A DNA stretch of 64,000 bases from Qipengyuania profundimaris (GCF_030717945.1 NZ_JAVAIM010000001.1:2169131-2233130), one strand, 5' to 3'. Shown: positions 1 through 9,341, numbered from the stretch's first letter. Notes: generated from the sequence alone by a model not told the origin. Translations and numbers: made by a program.

Positions 1-458
1 CGGGCAACGACCTTGTCGAAGGCGGCGACGGCCACGACACCCTTCGCGGCGGCGACGGAGACGACGTCATCCGCGGCGGAATGGGCTCGGACAACATCGC
101 CGGCGGTCTGGGCAGCGATGTCATGTCGGGAGGATCCGGCGCGGACGTGTTCTTCTTCGATGATCCTGCGGATCTGGCAAGCAGCGTGGACCTGGCCGAT
201 CTCATCACCGATTTCACGCAGGCGGATGGCGACACCATCAGCTTCAATGAATTCGATGCAGACACGACCATGGACGGCGAACAGGCATTCGCCTTCATCG
301 GCGATGCCGCTTTCAGCGGTACCGCGGGCGAACTGCGCTACGTTCAGGGCAATGGTCAGACAGTGATCGAAATGGACCGCGACGGGGATGGCATGGCCGA
401 TCTCTTCCTCGCGCTTGAGGGCACCATCGACCTGACGATCAACGACTTCGCCTTCTGA
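1..458 (+). CDS. RTX calcium-binding protein, C-terminal part (5' end outside window)
   Basis: The reading frame is open from the left edge (first full codon at base 3) to TGA at 456-458, so only the C-terminus is visible. It starts with RTX nonapeptides (GGxGxDxxx type, for example GGDGDD and GGSGAD), which bind calcium in beta-roll folds. It then continues into a roughly 100-residue module beginning ADVFFFDD and ending NDFAF. That module resembles the serralysin-type C-terminal domain that carries the uncleaved type I secretion signal. The same module closes the three complete RTX proteins downstream, so this is the first visible member of a paralogous set. A strong terminator follows 20 bases after the stop. 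Catalytic or adhesive function cannot be judged without the N-terminus. Confidence 0.9.
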   Translation, partial: GNDLVEGGDGHDTLRGGDGDDVIRGGMGSDNIAGGLGSDVMSGGSGADVFFFDDPADLASSVDLADLITDFTQADGDTISFNEFDADTTMDGEQAFAFIGDAAFSGTAGELRYVQGNGQTVIEMDRDGDGMADLFLALEGTIDLTINDFAF

Positions 459-477
459 TCTCGACAAAGTGACTACC

Positions 478-510
478 GGGGGAGCGGGCGGCGCCCGCTC
501 CCCCTTTTTT
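478..510 (+). terminator. Rho-independent terminator of the first RTX gene
   Basis: A perfect 12-bp GC-rich stem (arms 478-489 and 493-504, 3-base loop) is followed directly by six T (505-510). It lies 20 bases after the stop codon at 458, so it ends the first RTX transcript and separates it from the next RTX gene. Confidence 0.9.
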
Positions 511-574
511 GCGCTTTCTCATCGCACGGTAAGCCGTGCATCTTATCACCATGGATCGCTTTCGTCGGAGGGAG

Positions 575-690
575 GAACGCCAAGCTCGAATGCCCGAGCC
601 CGACAGCCCGGAGATCACGGTCAACCTGTCGCGCGGCAGGTCGATATCGACGACCTTGAGATTATGCTCTCGCGCCCTGCAAACGGTCTC
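575..690 (-). pseudogene. uvrA: uvrA remnant (N-terminal Walker A region)
   Basis: On the minus strand, bases 684-592 encode AREHNLK, DLPRDRL and VISGLSGSG in order. This is the N-terminal signature of UvrA just before and including the first Walker A motif. The invariant Lys codon after SGSG is damaged: the frame shifts at 590-591, and the next bases (589-575) read SSLAF in the shifted frame, exactly what follows in intact UvrA. Homology stops on both sides, there is no start codon, and Walker A is disrupted, so this is a decayed fragment of about 40 codons. It lies in a 394-base gap between two RTX genes. The rest of the gap, apart from the terminator, shows nothing recognisable. Confidence 0.75.
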
Positions 691-852
691 AACGGGTGCC
701 AGCGGCAGGGCACGGCTGCCCTGATGTCCGGGTTGAGCGAACCGACCCACCTTTCAATCTTCCAAACTATCTTCATAATAAATCATCAGCATGCATTGCG
801 TCAAAAACCACGCTAACCCATAGAGGTATCAATTCTCAGGGGGGTCCAATCG

Positions 853-3800
853 ATGACGATTACAGCTGGCGAGGTTCGAGAGAGTAATTCTTCACCATCG
901 ACCACGATCACAGGCAATCTCGCAACAGGCGATCTTGCCGGAATTGAGGTCGTCGGCGTTGCAATAGCAGGGCGACGGTACGGAAATGTCGGAGCCGAAT
1001 TCGACGGTATTTTCGGTTCACTGCGGGTGAACGCCGACGGCAGCTTTACCTACGTGCTCGACAACTACGATACGGACACGAATCTGCTTTCAAACGGCGA
1101 AACCGCCCTCGACCGCTTCGTCATCACTTATCGCCAGAACGGTCGTCTTCATCATGCAAATATCGGCATCGAGATCAACGGTCGCGATGAGGCCGGCCAG
1201 TCTTGGATCGACTACGATTCCCCGGTTTTACTGCGAGACGTTGTCGACACCTTTATCGGCCCAAATTCTTTCGTGCGATTTTCAGCCGACGAAGGTTACA
1301 TCGAATATTTGGTCGGAAACGACGACCCTGACGTCGTGATGAACTTCACCAATAACGGGTCGATATTTCTCCGCGGGACTGGCGATGGTTCACAAGTCGT
1401 GGCCGTGGGACCAACAACTCCGAACGGATATCTCATCAATAATGGCCGGATCGCCGCGATCAACGCCGATGGAGTTTCCGCTGACCTGATCGCGGTAGGT
1501 GGTTATGGCACGAACAATGGCGTGATCTCCGCGACCCACGATGGACCATACTCATCGGCACGGGGTGTCGGGCGAGCAATCGGAAGTAGCGGGCTGGTCG
1601 AAAACAACGGCTTGGTCGAAGTTGTTTCCAACTTCGACGCCTATGGCGTGACCAGGAGCTTCGGGCCTGGATTTGTGAATCGCGGCACAATCTACGTCGA
1701 AGGCGGATCGGACTACGATGGTCAATCCGCCGATCCGCTCGGCATCATCGGTTTTCGCGCCGGCGGCACTTTCGACGTGGACAACCAAGGAACTGTGCAC
1801 GTAATTTCGAACACCGACCAGGTGGAGTCGGTTGGGTTTCGATTTTTCGCAAACGCAACAAATCTCTACAGTCAGATGAGCTTCGACAATTCGGGGACCA
1901 TAGTCGCCGATCGAGCGATCATTCTTTCGGGCAATTACAGCTCCTCGATCGATCTGATCAATTCAGGCCACGTCGAAGGATCTCTCGAAATATCCGTAAA
2001 CGGGGTAAATCTGATCCATAACGCCCGAGGCGGATTTTGGCGCGGCGACATGTCGCTCGGCCCTCTTCTCGACCAGTTTGTCAACGAGGCGCGCCTTCTG
2101 GGCTCGGTCGATATGGGCGCGGGGTCGGATGTTTACGATGGCGGCCGCAATGGTTTCGTATCCGGCCGCGTTGTTGGCGGCGACGGGTTCGATTTTCTGT
2201 CCGGTAGCGATGCGGAAGACAGGCTCGACGGTGGGCAGGGATCGGATATCATCGCGGGCGGAGGCGGCAGTGACAGGCTGTCTGGCGGCACCGGTGCAGA
2301 CGTTTTCCTCTATCGCGCAGCGTCGGATTCAACTTCAGCTTCTCGCGATATCATTACCGACTTCGAGAGCGGCAGCGATGTCATCGATCTCGGCCTCCTC
2401 GGCGTGGACAACTTTACCCTTTCGGGAAGCGGTTCCGGAACGCTGCTACGGGCGCTGACGCCCGCCGGCATGCTTGAAATTCTTATCGAGGGAAGCGTGT
2501 CGCGCGCGGACATAATAACCAGTCCCGCAGACTCGCAAGTACAAGGTGGAGCGAGCGACGACGCGCTATACATCGCTACGGACGGAGGCACTATTCGCGG
2601 AGGCGGTGGCAATGATGCCCTTTTCGGATCCAGCGGCCACGACATACTGAACGGGGGCGCTGGCTCGGACCAAATGTTCGGGGGCGACGGAGACGATATC
2701 TATTATGTCGATGCAGCCTCTGACCTTATCCTCGAAACCGCCACCGGAGGAATCGATGAAGTGCGCGGCTGGTCTTCGTTTCGTCTGCCGACAAATACCG
2801 AAACCGGTGTGCTGCTAGGTACCGGCAACACTTGGCTTCGCGGCAATCAGCAGGATAACCTGCTCATCGGAAACAGCGGGCACAATACCATCTTCAGCAG
2901 CGGCGGATACAACACGATGATCGGCGGTCTTGGCGCCGACACGTTCTCGCTGCAGTTCGGCTTCAACCGGATCGTCTATAATTCGGTCGAGGATTCCACA
3001 TCGGCGGCGGCCGACTTGTTGCGCAGGTCCGACGCCTCGAACTATATTATCGATCTGACCGCACTGGATGTGGAGTACATCTCGCTTACGGGCACGCGAA
3101 CCGTCCGCGACACGTCAGGGGCCGGTGTCCATTACCTCCACTTTAACGAGGTGACCGTCACCACTGCTTCCGGCGATCTCGTCTTTGCGATCGATAGCGA
3201 TATCGACCTCTCGAATTTCGAGATCAATGGCGCAGGCGGGACTCTGTACGGAAGTGATGGGAACGACGACCTTGACGGAGGGTCGGGTAATGACCGCATC
3301 TTCGGGAGCGCGGGTGCAGATACGCTCGACGGCCGGTTAGGTAACGACAGCCTCTATGGAGGTAGGGGAACAGACGCTCTGATAGGCGGCCGTGGAGATG
3401 ACTTGCTCGATGGCGGCACCGGGACGGACACCGCCATTTACCTGGACGCCGCAAGAGGCGTCCGTGTCGACTTGGGATTGGGTGCCGTGCAGCAAGACAC
3501 GTTCGGCGCCGGCCGTGATACTTTGGTAGACATCGAGAACCTTACCGGTTCTCGCTTCGCAGATCGGCTCACCGGCTCAGAAGACGCCAATACGATATAC
3601 GGAGATTCCGGCCACGATGTGATCGATGGCAGAGGTGGCGCAGATCGTCTGTTCGGCGATGTCGGCAACGATGTCCTCGACGGCGGTGCGGGCGACGACT
3701 CCTTGTCCGGTGGTGACGGCGATGACATGCTGATTGGCGGGGCCGGTCACGACACCGTAACCGGCGCAAGTGGCGACGACCAGCTTATCGGCAACGACGG

Positions 3801-4578
3801 TGAGGACCTGCTGCGCGGCGGTTTTGGAAACGATCGGATGTTCGGCGGCGTGCACGACGACACGATGTACGGCGACGACGGTGTAGACACGATGCGCGGC
3901 GGCCATGGCAACGATACGCTCTATGGAGGCCGGGGCTACGATCTGATGCACGGCGGCATTGGCGCCGACGTATTGGTGGGTGCCGGTGGCGGCGATTATA
4001 TGTTCGGCGGCGATGGCGACGATACGCTACGCGGCGGCGATGGCGGCGATACGATGACTGGCGATGGCGGACACGATCAGCTCAACGCCGGCGCCGGGAA
4101 CGACACTCTGGCCGGGGGCGCGGGCGACGACCTGCTGCTCGGTGGCAATGGCGAAGATGTCTTGCGCGGCGGCAGCGGGGACGACACGCTCGAGGGCGGC
4201 TATGGCGCGGACAACCTCGGCGGCGGGGCCGGTCGCGACATCCTGGTCGGGGGCGGCGGTGCGGATGTCTTCAGGTTCGACAGCGCCGATCATCTGGCCT
4301 TGGACCGGGCAGCCACCGATCTGATCCGCGATTTTCGGCAATCGGACGGCGACCTGATGAACTTTACTGCAATCGACGCCGATACGACGACCGAGGGTAA
4401 CCAGGCGTTTGCGTTTATCGGAGGGCAGGCTTTCAGCCGGACCGCAGGGGAATTGCGCTTTACCCATTCGAACGGCCAGACCGTCATTGCAATGGATCGT
4501 GATGGCGACGGATTCGCCGATCTGCGCATCGTGCTCGACGGGCAGGTCGATCTGACGGTCAACGATTTCGCTTTCTGA
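853..4578 (+). CDS. Large RTX protein with VCBS-like N-terminus and beta-helix-like repeats
   Basis: This 1241-residue secreted protein starts at an ATG preceded by a run of six G (840-845) at good spacing. Residues 25-110 look like a VCBS/cadherin-like repeat (GSLRVNADGSFTYVLDN). Residues about 160-400 carry repeated N-N/x-G-x-I/V motifs (NNGSI, NNGRI, NNGVI, NRGTI, NQGTV, NSGTI), suggesting a right-handed beta-helix. A first RTX block (458-486) leads into a degenerate internal copy of the secretion-type domain (486-560). A second RTX block has the VDAASDLILETATGG motif (about 620-637). The main RTX array spans about 796-1137 and the C-terminal type I secretion module 1137-1241, ending NDFAF. 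Adhesin or surface-layer roles are plausible inference; no catalytic motif was seen. No terminator is evident before the next RTX gene. Confidence 0.93.
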   Translation: MTITAGEVRESNSSPSTTITGNLATGDLAGIEVVGVAIAGRRYGNVGAEFDGIFGSLRVNADGSFTYVLDNYDTDTNLLSNGETALDRFVITYRQNGRLHHANIGIEINGRDEAGQSWIDYDSPVLLRDVVDTFIGPNSFVRFSADEGYIEYLVGNDDPDVVMNFTNNGSIFLRGTGDGSQVVAVGPTTPNGYLINNGRIAAINADGVSADLIAVGGYGTNNGVISATHDGPYSSARGVGRAIGSSGLVENNGLVEVVSNFDAYGVTRSFGPGFVNRGTIYVEGGSDYDGQSADPLGIIGFRAGGTFDVDNQGTVHVISNTDQVESVGFRFFANATNLYSQMSFDNSGTIVADRAIILSGNYSSSIDLINSGHVEGSLEISVNGVNLIHNARGGFWRGDMSLGPLLDQFVNEARLLGSVDMGAGSDVYDGGRNGFVSGRVVGGDGFDFLSGSDAEDRLDGGQGSDIIAGGGGSDRLSGGTGADVFLYRAASDSTSASRDIITDFESGSDVIDLGLLGVDNFTLSGSGSGTLLRALTPAGMLEILIEGSVSRADIITSPADSQVQGGASDDALYIATDGGTIRGGGGNDALFGSSGHDILNGGAGSDQMFGGDGDDIYYVDAASDLILETATGGIDEVRGWSSFRLPTNTETGVLLGTGNTWLRGNQQDNLLIGNSGHNTIFSSGGYNTMIGGLGADTFSLQFGFNRIVYNSVEDSTSAAADLLRRSDASNYIIDLTALDVEYISLTGTRTVRDTSGAGVHYLHFNEVTVTTASGDLVFAIDSDIDLSNFEINGAGGTLYGSDGNDDLDGGSGNDRIFGSAGADTLDGRLGNDSLYGGRGTDALIGGRGDDLLDGGTGTDTAIYLDAARGVRVDLGLGAVQQDTFGAGRDTLVDIENLTGSRFADRLTGSEDANTIYGDSGHDVIDGRGGADRLFGDVGNDVLDGGAGDDSLSGGDGDDMLIGGAGHDTVTGASGDDQLIGNDGEDLLRGGFGNDRMFGGVHDDTMYGDDGVDTMRGGHGNDTLYGGRGYDLMHGGIGADVLVGAGGGDYMFGGDGDDTLRGGDGGDTMTGDGGHDQLNAGAGNDTLAGGAGDDLLLGGNGEDVLRGGSGDDTLEGGYGADNLGGGAGRDILVGGGGADVFRFDSADHLALDRAATDLIRDFRQSDGDLMNFTAIDADTTTEGNQAFAFIGGQAFSRTAGELRFTHSNGQTVIAMDRDGDGFADLRIVLDGQVDLTVNDFAF

Positions 4579-4741
4579 CCCGGTTCAGCTTTTCGCACGC
4601 GACGATCACCCCTGCCCCCTCGAGTATTCTGTGACAGTTGGAGCACACTTCAAGTAATAGCATATTGCCTTTACAGATTTGCTTGACCTCCTCGGGTCGC
4701 CGATCAATCCGTGCGACTTCCTTTGTATGGGGTCGCAGAAG

Positions 4742-7690
4742 ATGATCGAGATTTACGGTACCGAAGGTAGTGATCTGTTCGAAGACGGGACGGACGCCGA
4801 CGAGAGCTATTACGGCCTGGGCGGCAACGACCTGATCTATGGTTCGGGCGGCAACGACTACATCGATGGCGGCGAGGGGCGCGATACGCTGCGTTTCGTC
4901 ATGGAAGACTTCGCCGGCACGACCGGGCCGGTCAGCTACGTTCTTGGCTCGGGGAATTTCTTCGACTCCGCAGGCCGAGTTAATACCGATTTCGCCGGCA
5001 TCGAAACGTTCGAGTTCCTGTCGTTCAATCCGGAAATGGTCACCTTCGATGCCTCGTCCTTCGTCCCGACCGGGTTCGACAGCCGCTATTACCAGCTAAG
5101 CGTCCGCATGTTCGAAGCTAACAGCTCGATCACCGGATCCGCCTATAACGACTTCTTCCAAGTGCGCGGAGAAAACCACACAGTTGAAGGCGGCGACGGC
5201 TTTGATGCGGTTCGCATCAACCAGATGGAAGAAGGCGGCACCATCACGATTTCGACCACCAATGGCGTGACCACAGTCAGCCAATGGATGGGCTACGACG
5301 CCCAGCTCGCCAGCTTGACCAATGTCGAGACGGTCGGCGTGCTTGCGACCTTCAATAGCTGGTCGCATCTGCTGGTCGACGCGTCTGCTTCGCAGATCGG
5401 CGTGCGGTTCTTCGACGGCGCCGGCGACGATACCTTCATCGGTGGTTCTGCGACGGACGTCTTCTTCAAGAGTGGCGGCACGGTAGGGTTCGACGGCTAC
5501 GATTACTTCACCGGCGGCGGCGGGTCCGACATCTTCGCTTTTGCCCCGGAAGCAGCTTGGCTCGACTATACCTTCATCACCGATTTCTCGGCCGAAGACA
5601 TCATCGACCTCAGCTTTTTCAGCCAGTACAATTCGGTTTTCGTCGGTAATGCCGAGTTCTCCGGAACCGGCTCCGAGATCCGCTACGAGATCGTCGGCTA
5701 CGAAACCTGGATCCAGGTCGACCAGGACGGTGACGGCTTCTCCGACGGCACGATCAGGTTGACCAACGGCGCGTTCGGGATCGAGGAACGGGCGGGCTCC
5801 GTTCCCCTGCAACTCGTCATCGGCGCCATCGTCGACGACGGGACGGATGACTATTTCACCATTACCGAAGTGAACGACAGCGGCGATGTAGTCTTCCTCG
5901 ACGGCGGCTCCGGTTACGATACCGTCGATGCGACTGCGGTTGGTATTTTCCCGGAAAGGCTGATCTTCCGCGCCTCGACATTCGACGGTGAAGATACCGA
6001 CGCAATCGACGTCGCCGGATACAGATTGCTGGGCGTGGATCAGATCTTCGGGTCGCTCAACGGGTCGAACAGCTTCTTCCTGCCGAATTACGATCGCTCG
6101 GTAGAGCTGGTCGGAGGCGACTATTCCGACTCCTTCTTCGGCAGCTACGAAAACGCCGACACCTACTTCGGCCGTGGCGGCGACGACTTCATGTATGTCG
6201 GGGCCGGCGATACCGCGTTTGGCGAAGGGGGGAACGACACGTTCGATATCTTCCCGCGCTACGGCGAAGATGCCGACGCCTTCATCTATGGCGGTGACGG
6301 CGTGGACACCCTGCGCACCACCTTCGGAATGTTTGTCGATCTGGAATTCAACGCCGCCTATGCCATTACCCCACGCGGGCATTATACCTATGTCGAAGGC
6401 GTCGAGAATGTCATCGTGCAGACGGCGTCCGGCTTCCAATCCGTCGTCATCGGTACGGATGCCGCGAACCGTTTCGAAGTCGATCCGAACCGCGACGAAG
6501 GTATCGACGGCGTGCTGTTCGATGGTCGCGGCGGCGATGACAGCCTGTTCGGCAGCGCCGGCAACGACGAACTGTTGGGCGGGGCGGGCAATGACCTGAT
6601 TGAAGGGCGTCGCGGAAACGACCGGATCCAGGGTAACGGGGGCAATGACCGGTTGTTCGGCAACAATGGCGACGACACGCTGAGCGGCGGCCTCGGCGAT
6701 GACGAGCTGACCGGCGGCAATGGCCACGATGCCCTCTTCGGAAACGATGGTGCGGACTTGCTGATCGGCAATTACGGCAGCGACAGGCTCAACGGCGGTG
6801 CGGGTAACGATGACCTCTATGGCGGTTACGATAACGACCAGCTGTTCGGCAGCGACGGTCGCGATGTCCTCTACGGGGGAGAAGGCGATGACACCCTTAA
6901 CGGCGGCCAAGGAACCGACGTTCTGTATGGCGGCATCGGCAACGACAGCTTGTACGGCGGTCTCGGGATCGACTTCCTTTACGGCGGTCGAGGCGACGAT
7001 GTGCTGCGGGGCAACGAGGCCGACGACTATCTCGACGGCGAAATAGGCAATGACACGCTGCGGGGCGACGACGGCAACGACACGCTGATCGGAGGCTTCG
7101 GCAACGACGATCTCGACGGCGGAGAAGGCAGCGATGTGCTCCGCGGCGGCGACGGGAACGACACGATCGCAGGCGGAAACGGAAACGACAATCTCGGCGG
7201 CGGCTACGGTGACGATGGTCTGTTCGGTGGAGCTGGCGACGACCTTCTCGTAGGCGGCAACGGTGCAGACTTTCTGCGCGGAGGGACAGGCAACGACCGG
7301 CTTTCCGGTGGGTATGGTGCAGACAATCTTGCCGGTGGCGCGGGCACGGACCAACTCACAGGTGGCGGAGGTAGCGATGTCTTCGTGTTCGGCTCGGCCG
7401 GGGACCTGGGCGCGTCGCTGGCCCTCGCCGACGTCATCACCGATTTTACCCAGTCGGGCGGAGACCTGATCAATCTGGCCGCCGTCGATGCAGACACGAC
7501 CACCGCTGGAAACCAGGGTTTTGCCTTTATCGGTGATGCCGCTTTCACCGGCGCAGCGGGGGAACTGCGCTACGGTCAGAGCAACGGCCAGACCGTCATC
7601 GAAATGGACCGCAACGGCGACGGCATGGCCGATCTCTTCCTCAAGCTGGACGGCACGGTCGACCTGACGATCAACGACTTCGCTTTCTGA
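4742..7690 (+). CDS. Large RTX calcium-binding protein
   Basis: This protein has about 982 residues. I chose the ATG at 4742 (MIEIYGTEGSD) because GGGG lies 9 bases upstream and RTX-like sequence begins at once; an in-frame ATG at 4727 is the alternative. A short RTX block at residues 24-46 is followed by a beta-rich region without recognised domains. Residues about 258-350 (GGGGSDIF, ITDFSAEDIIDL, DQDGDGFSDG) are a degenerate internal copy of the C-terminal secretion-type module. The main RTX array spans about 593-880, and the conserved C-terminal module ([14 protein letters not shown], ending NDFAF) closes the protein. It follows the previous RTX gene by 163 bases and ends before a strong terminator, so the two may share a transcript. 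Function beyond secretion and calcium binding is unknown. Confidence 0.92.
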   Translation: MIEIYGTEGSDLFEDGTDADESYYGLGGNDLIYGSGGNDYIDGGEGRDTLRFVMEDFAGTTGPVSYVLGSGNFFDSAGRVNTDFAGIETFEFLSFNPEMVTFDASSFVPTGFDSRYYQLSVRMFEANSSITGSAYNDFFQVRGENHTVEGGDGFDAVRINQMEEGGTITISTTNGVTTVSQWMGYDAQLASLTNVETVGVLATFNSWSHLLVDASASQIGVRFFDGAGDDTFIGGSATDVFFKSGGTVGFDGYDYFTGGGGSDIFAFAPEAAWLDYTFITDFSAEDIIDLSFFSQYNSVFVGNAEFSGTGSEIRYEIVGYETWIQVDQDGDGFSDGTIRLTNGAFGIEERAGSVPLQLVIGAIVDDGTDDYFTITEVNDSGDVVFLDGGSGYDTVDATAVGIFPERLIFRASTFDGEDTDAIDVAGYRLLGVDQIFGSLNGSNSFFLPNYDRSVELVGGDYSDSFFGSYENADTYFGRGGDDFMYVGAGDTAFGEGGNDTFDIFPRYGEDADAFIYGGDGVDTLRTTFGMFVDLEFNAAYAITPRGHYTYVEGVENVIVQTASGFQSVVIGTDAANRFEVDPNRDEGIDGVLFDGRGGDDSLFGSAGNDELLGGAGNDLIEGRRGNDRIQGNGGNDRLFGNNGDDTLSGGLGDDELTGGNGHDALFGNDGADLLIGNYGSDRLNGGAGNDDLYGGYDNDQLFGSDGRDVLYGGEGDDTLNGGQGTDVLYGGIGNDSLYGGLGIDFLYGGRGDDVLRGNEADDYLDGEIGNDTLRGDDGNDTLIGGFGNDDLDGGEGSDVLRGGDGNDTIAGGNGNDNLGGGYGDDGLFGGAGDDLLVGGNGADFLRGGTGNDRLSGGYGADNLAGGAGTDQLTGGGGSDVFVFGSAGDLGASLALADVITDFTQSGGDLINLAAVDADTTTAGNQGFAFIGDAAFTGAAGELRYGQSNGQTVIEMDRNGDGMADLFLKLDGTVDLTINDFAF

Positions 7691-7705
7691 TTTTGCGCAA
7701 CCTGC

Positions 7706-7741
7706 GGGAGGGCAGCCGATCGGGCCGCCCTCCCCTTTTTT
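7706..7741 (+). terminator. Rho-independent terminator of the third RTX gene
   Basis: An 8-bp stem GGGAGGGC (7706-7713) pairs with GCCCTCCC (7727-7734) and is followed by a C and six or seven T. It lies 16 bases after the RTX stop codon. It also argues against starting the following regulator gene at the in-frame TTG at 7693. Confidence 0.85.
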
Positions 7742-7845
7742 CGCCTTATGGCCAAATTGTTGCGAAGCGCGCCGCGACCACTGTAGCTATGCCGATCGAA
7801 GGTCCGGCTGTTGTAATTACTTGCCATCGATGGTCTTGTGCCTGG

Positions 7846-8907
7846 ATGGGGGCGACTTTCGAACTGCTGGCACAGCGATGCCGCGCGGCTGGCGTTGGCG
7901 CATACGAATGGTCGCGCCTGTTGCAGGACATCGGAGAGTGGGTGGGTGGATCCAAATCCATGTTGCTCGGCGTCTCCCCATTCGGTCCCTATCGCCATTC
8001 GCTAAGCTGGAACCACAATCCCGAGGCGACCGAGCGGTACAATAGCCGCTATAATCTGCTGGACCCGCGCGCTCCTTTCTCGAAGGTCACGCCTCTTCAC
8101 GTGTGTCAGCTTGGCCAGAAATATGTCCGCAACGAAGATATCGAGGCGACCGAGTATTTCGATGCCATCAGCCTGTTTGCAGATGTGAAAGACAGTGTGC
8201 ACGGGATTATCGCCGATAGTGCGGAGACGGGTCGCCAGACGATCAGCGTCCAGCGCGGTTTTGCCGAGGATTTCTTTTCCGCTACCGAGGCTGGGCGATT
8301 GCAGGCTCTGCTGCCGGTCCTGGAAGAAGCGATCAGGGACTCCCTGCGCATCGCGAGGATCCTCGGCTCTCAGGCGAGCGACAATGGCTATGCGTATCTG
8401 CTGATCGATCCCGGTCTGAATATCCAATTCTTCGATTGCACCGACGACCTACCGATCTTTGCCGATGGCGGACCGCTGGGCATTGCCGCAGGCAAACTGA
8501 CAACCCCGTCCGCTCTAGTCGACCTGGCCTGTTCTTCCGCCGTCAAGAGGGCTGTGTCGGGAACCCGGCTCGATTTGCGATTGGCTGGATATGAGCTGCA
8601 ATTTTCGCCGGTGCCCGAAGTTCTGCGCTGGAGTGCAAGTCACGACAGTGCATTCCTGACCATTGCACGGCGAGAGCGTCAAACATCGACACGCGCCGGG
8701 CTGTACGCCCTCGCGCATGATTTCTCCGACAGCGAGAGCGAACTTCTGGCGCAGCTTGTCGAAAATCCCGACCTGCGCGAGGCATCCCGGGTTCTCGGGA
8801 GAAGCTACGAGACCGTTCGCTGGCACGTGAAGAACATGTTGGACAAGAGCGCGACCAGCCGCCGCGATGCCATGCTCGATGCGGCGCGTCGCGGTAGCCT
8901 CGACTGA
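7846..8907 (+). CDS. LuxR-family transcriptional regulator
   Basis: This DNA-binding regulator has about 353 residues. The C-terminal 65 residues (FSDSESELLAQL, EASRVLGRSYETVRWHVKNML) form a LuxR-type helix-turn-helix. The N-terminal about 280 residues have no domain I can name, though the opening (ELLAQRCRAAGVGAYEWSRLLQDIG) resembles the N-terminal sensor-like region common in long sphingomonad LuxR-type proteins. It is not a recognisable acyl-homoserine-lactone receptor or response regulator. I chose the ATG at 7846 because it begins this conserved-looking segment; ATG 7789 is also in frame and neither has a strong ribosome site. It lies between the third and fourth RTX genes, in the same direction, and reads toward a repeat-containing intergenic region. 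Local control of RTX genes is inferred from position only. Confidence 0.85.
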   Translation: MGATFELLAQRCRAAGVGAYEWSRLLQDIGEWVGGSKSMLLGVSPFGPYRHSLSWNHNPEATERYNSRYNLLDPRAPFSKVTPLHVCQLGQKYVRNEDIEATEYFDAISLFADVKDSVHGIIADSAETGRQTISVQRGFAEDFFSATEAGRLQALLPVLEEAIRDSLRIARILGSQASDNGYAYLLIDPGLNIQFFDCTDDLPIFADGGPLGIAAGKLTTPSALVDLACSSAVKRAVSGTRLDLRLAGYELQFSPVPEVLRWSASHDSAFLTIARRERQTSTRAGLYALAHDFSDSESELLAQLVENPDLREASRVLGRSYETVRWHVKNMLDKSATSRRDAMLDAARRGSLD

Positions 8908-9341
8908 TCCGACAGGACGCGACGTTATCGAAACCTTCGCCCATTTAAGAACAACGAGTAGAACCTTGGATCGACCATCCTTTACTGATTTCGGCAAAAG
9001 GTGTAGTCAGCCCGCCGACTCATACGTGTCAGGCTAGTTTCCGACACGGGAGCTAACGAGAGCGCCGCGTTCAAGCAGTGCCGGTTTAGTCAGGTCGTCA
9101 CGATAAAAAATTGCCGCACCAAGTGCGGGATATTCGGTCAGGTCGCATCGACGCCGAACGGTTCTTGTGCCGTTCGCCATGGAGGAACGAGCGACCCCGA
9201 ACGGTATTTGTCCCTGTCAGGTTTGCGAACTGCGCTTAGGAAAAGTGCAACCGCGACCTCCGAGGGTCGACCGAGACGCACAAGACAAGGGGTTCGTTCA
9301 AGACTTGCAGCGTGCCGCAGGCATGCTTGAGGAGAACGACA
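8908..9341 (+). promoter_or_regulatory. Repeat-containing intergenic region upstream of fourth RTX gene
   Basis: This 434-base gap has no convincing gene. It contains two near-identical 18-base direct repeats at 9154-9171 and 9197-9214 (CCGAACGGT, two variable bases, TTGT, then G/C CC), 43 bases apart. GTCAGGT occurs at 9089, 9137 and 9216, and as GTCAGGTCG in the first two. GAACGG at 9156 also pairs with CCGTTC at 9170 as a small hairpin. The region ends with a good ribosome site (GAGGAG, 9330-9335) before the ATG at 9342. Such clustering suggests regulator binding sites, perhaps for the adjacent LuxR-type protein, but this is inference. Confidence 0.45.

Noticed and set aside
439-750. Minus-strand frame of 103 codons as an intact gene
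   Set aside because: Only its middle matches UvrA, the frame shifts at Walker A and its end runs into the RTX gene and its terminator, so it is recorded as a remnant.
3240-4260. Regular repeats resembling a CRISPR array
   Set aside because: They are coding nonapeptide RTX repeats in phase with the reading frame, without conserved direct repeats and unique spacers.
5096-7354. A 752-codon open frame antisense to the third RTX gene, and similar very long antisense frames at 13241-16042 and 26819-29794
   Set aside because: High GC and repeated RTX or strongly biased codons keep the opposite strand open. The translations are low complexity or patternless, lack ribosome sites and oppose clearly real genes.
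7693-7845. TTG start for the LuxR-type regulator
   Set aside because: It would lie within the terminator of the upstream RTX gene, and the extra residues show no conserved pattern.
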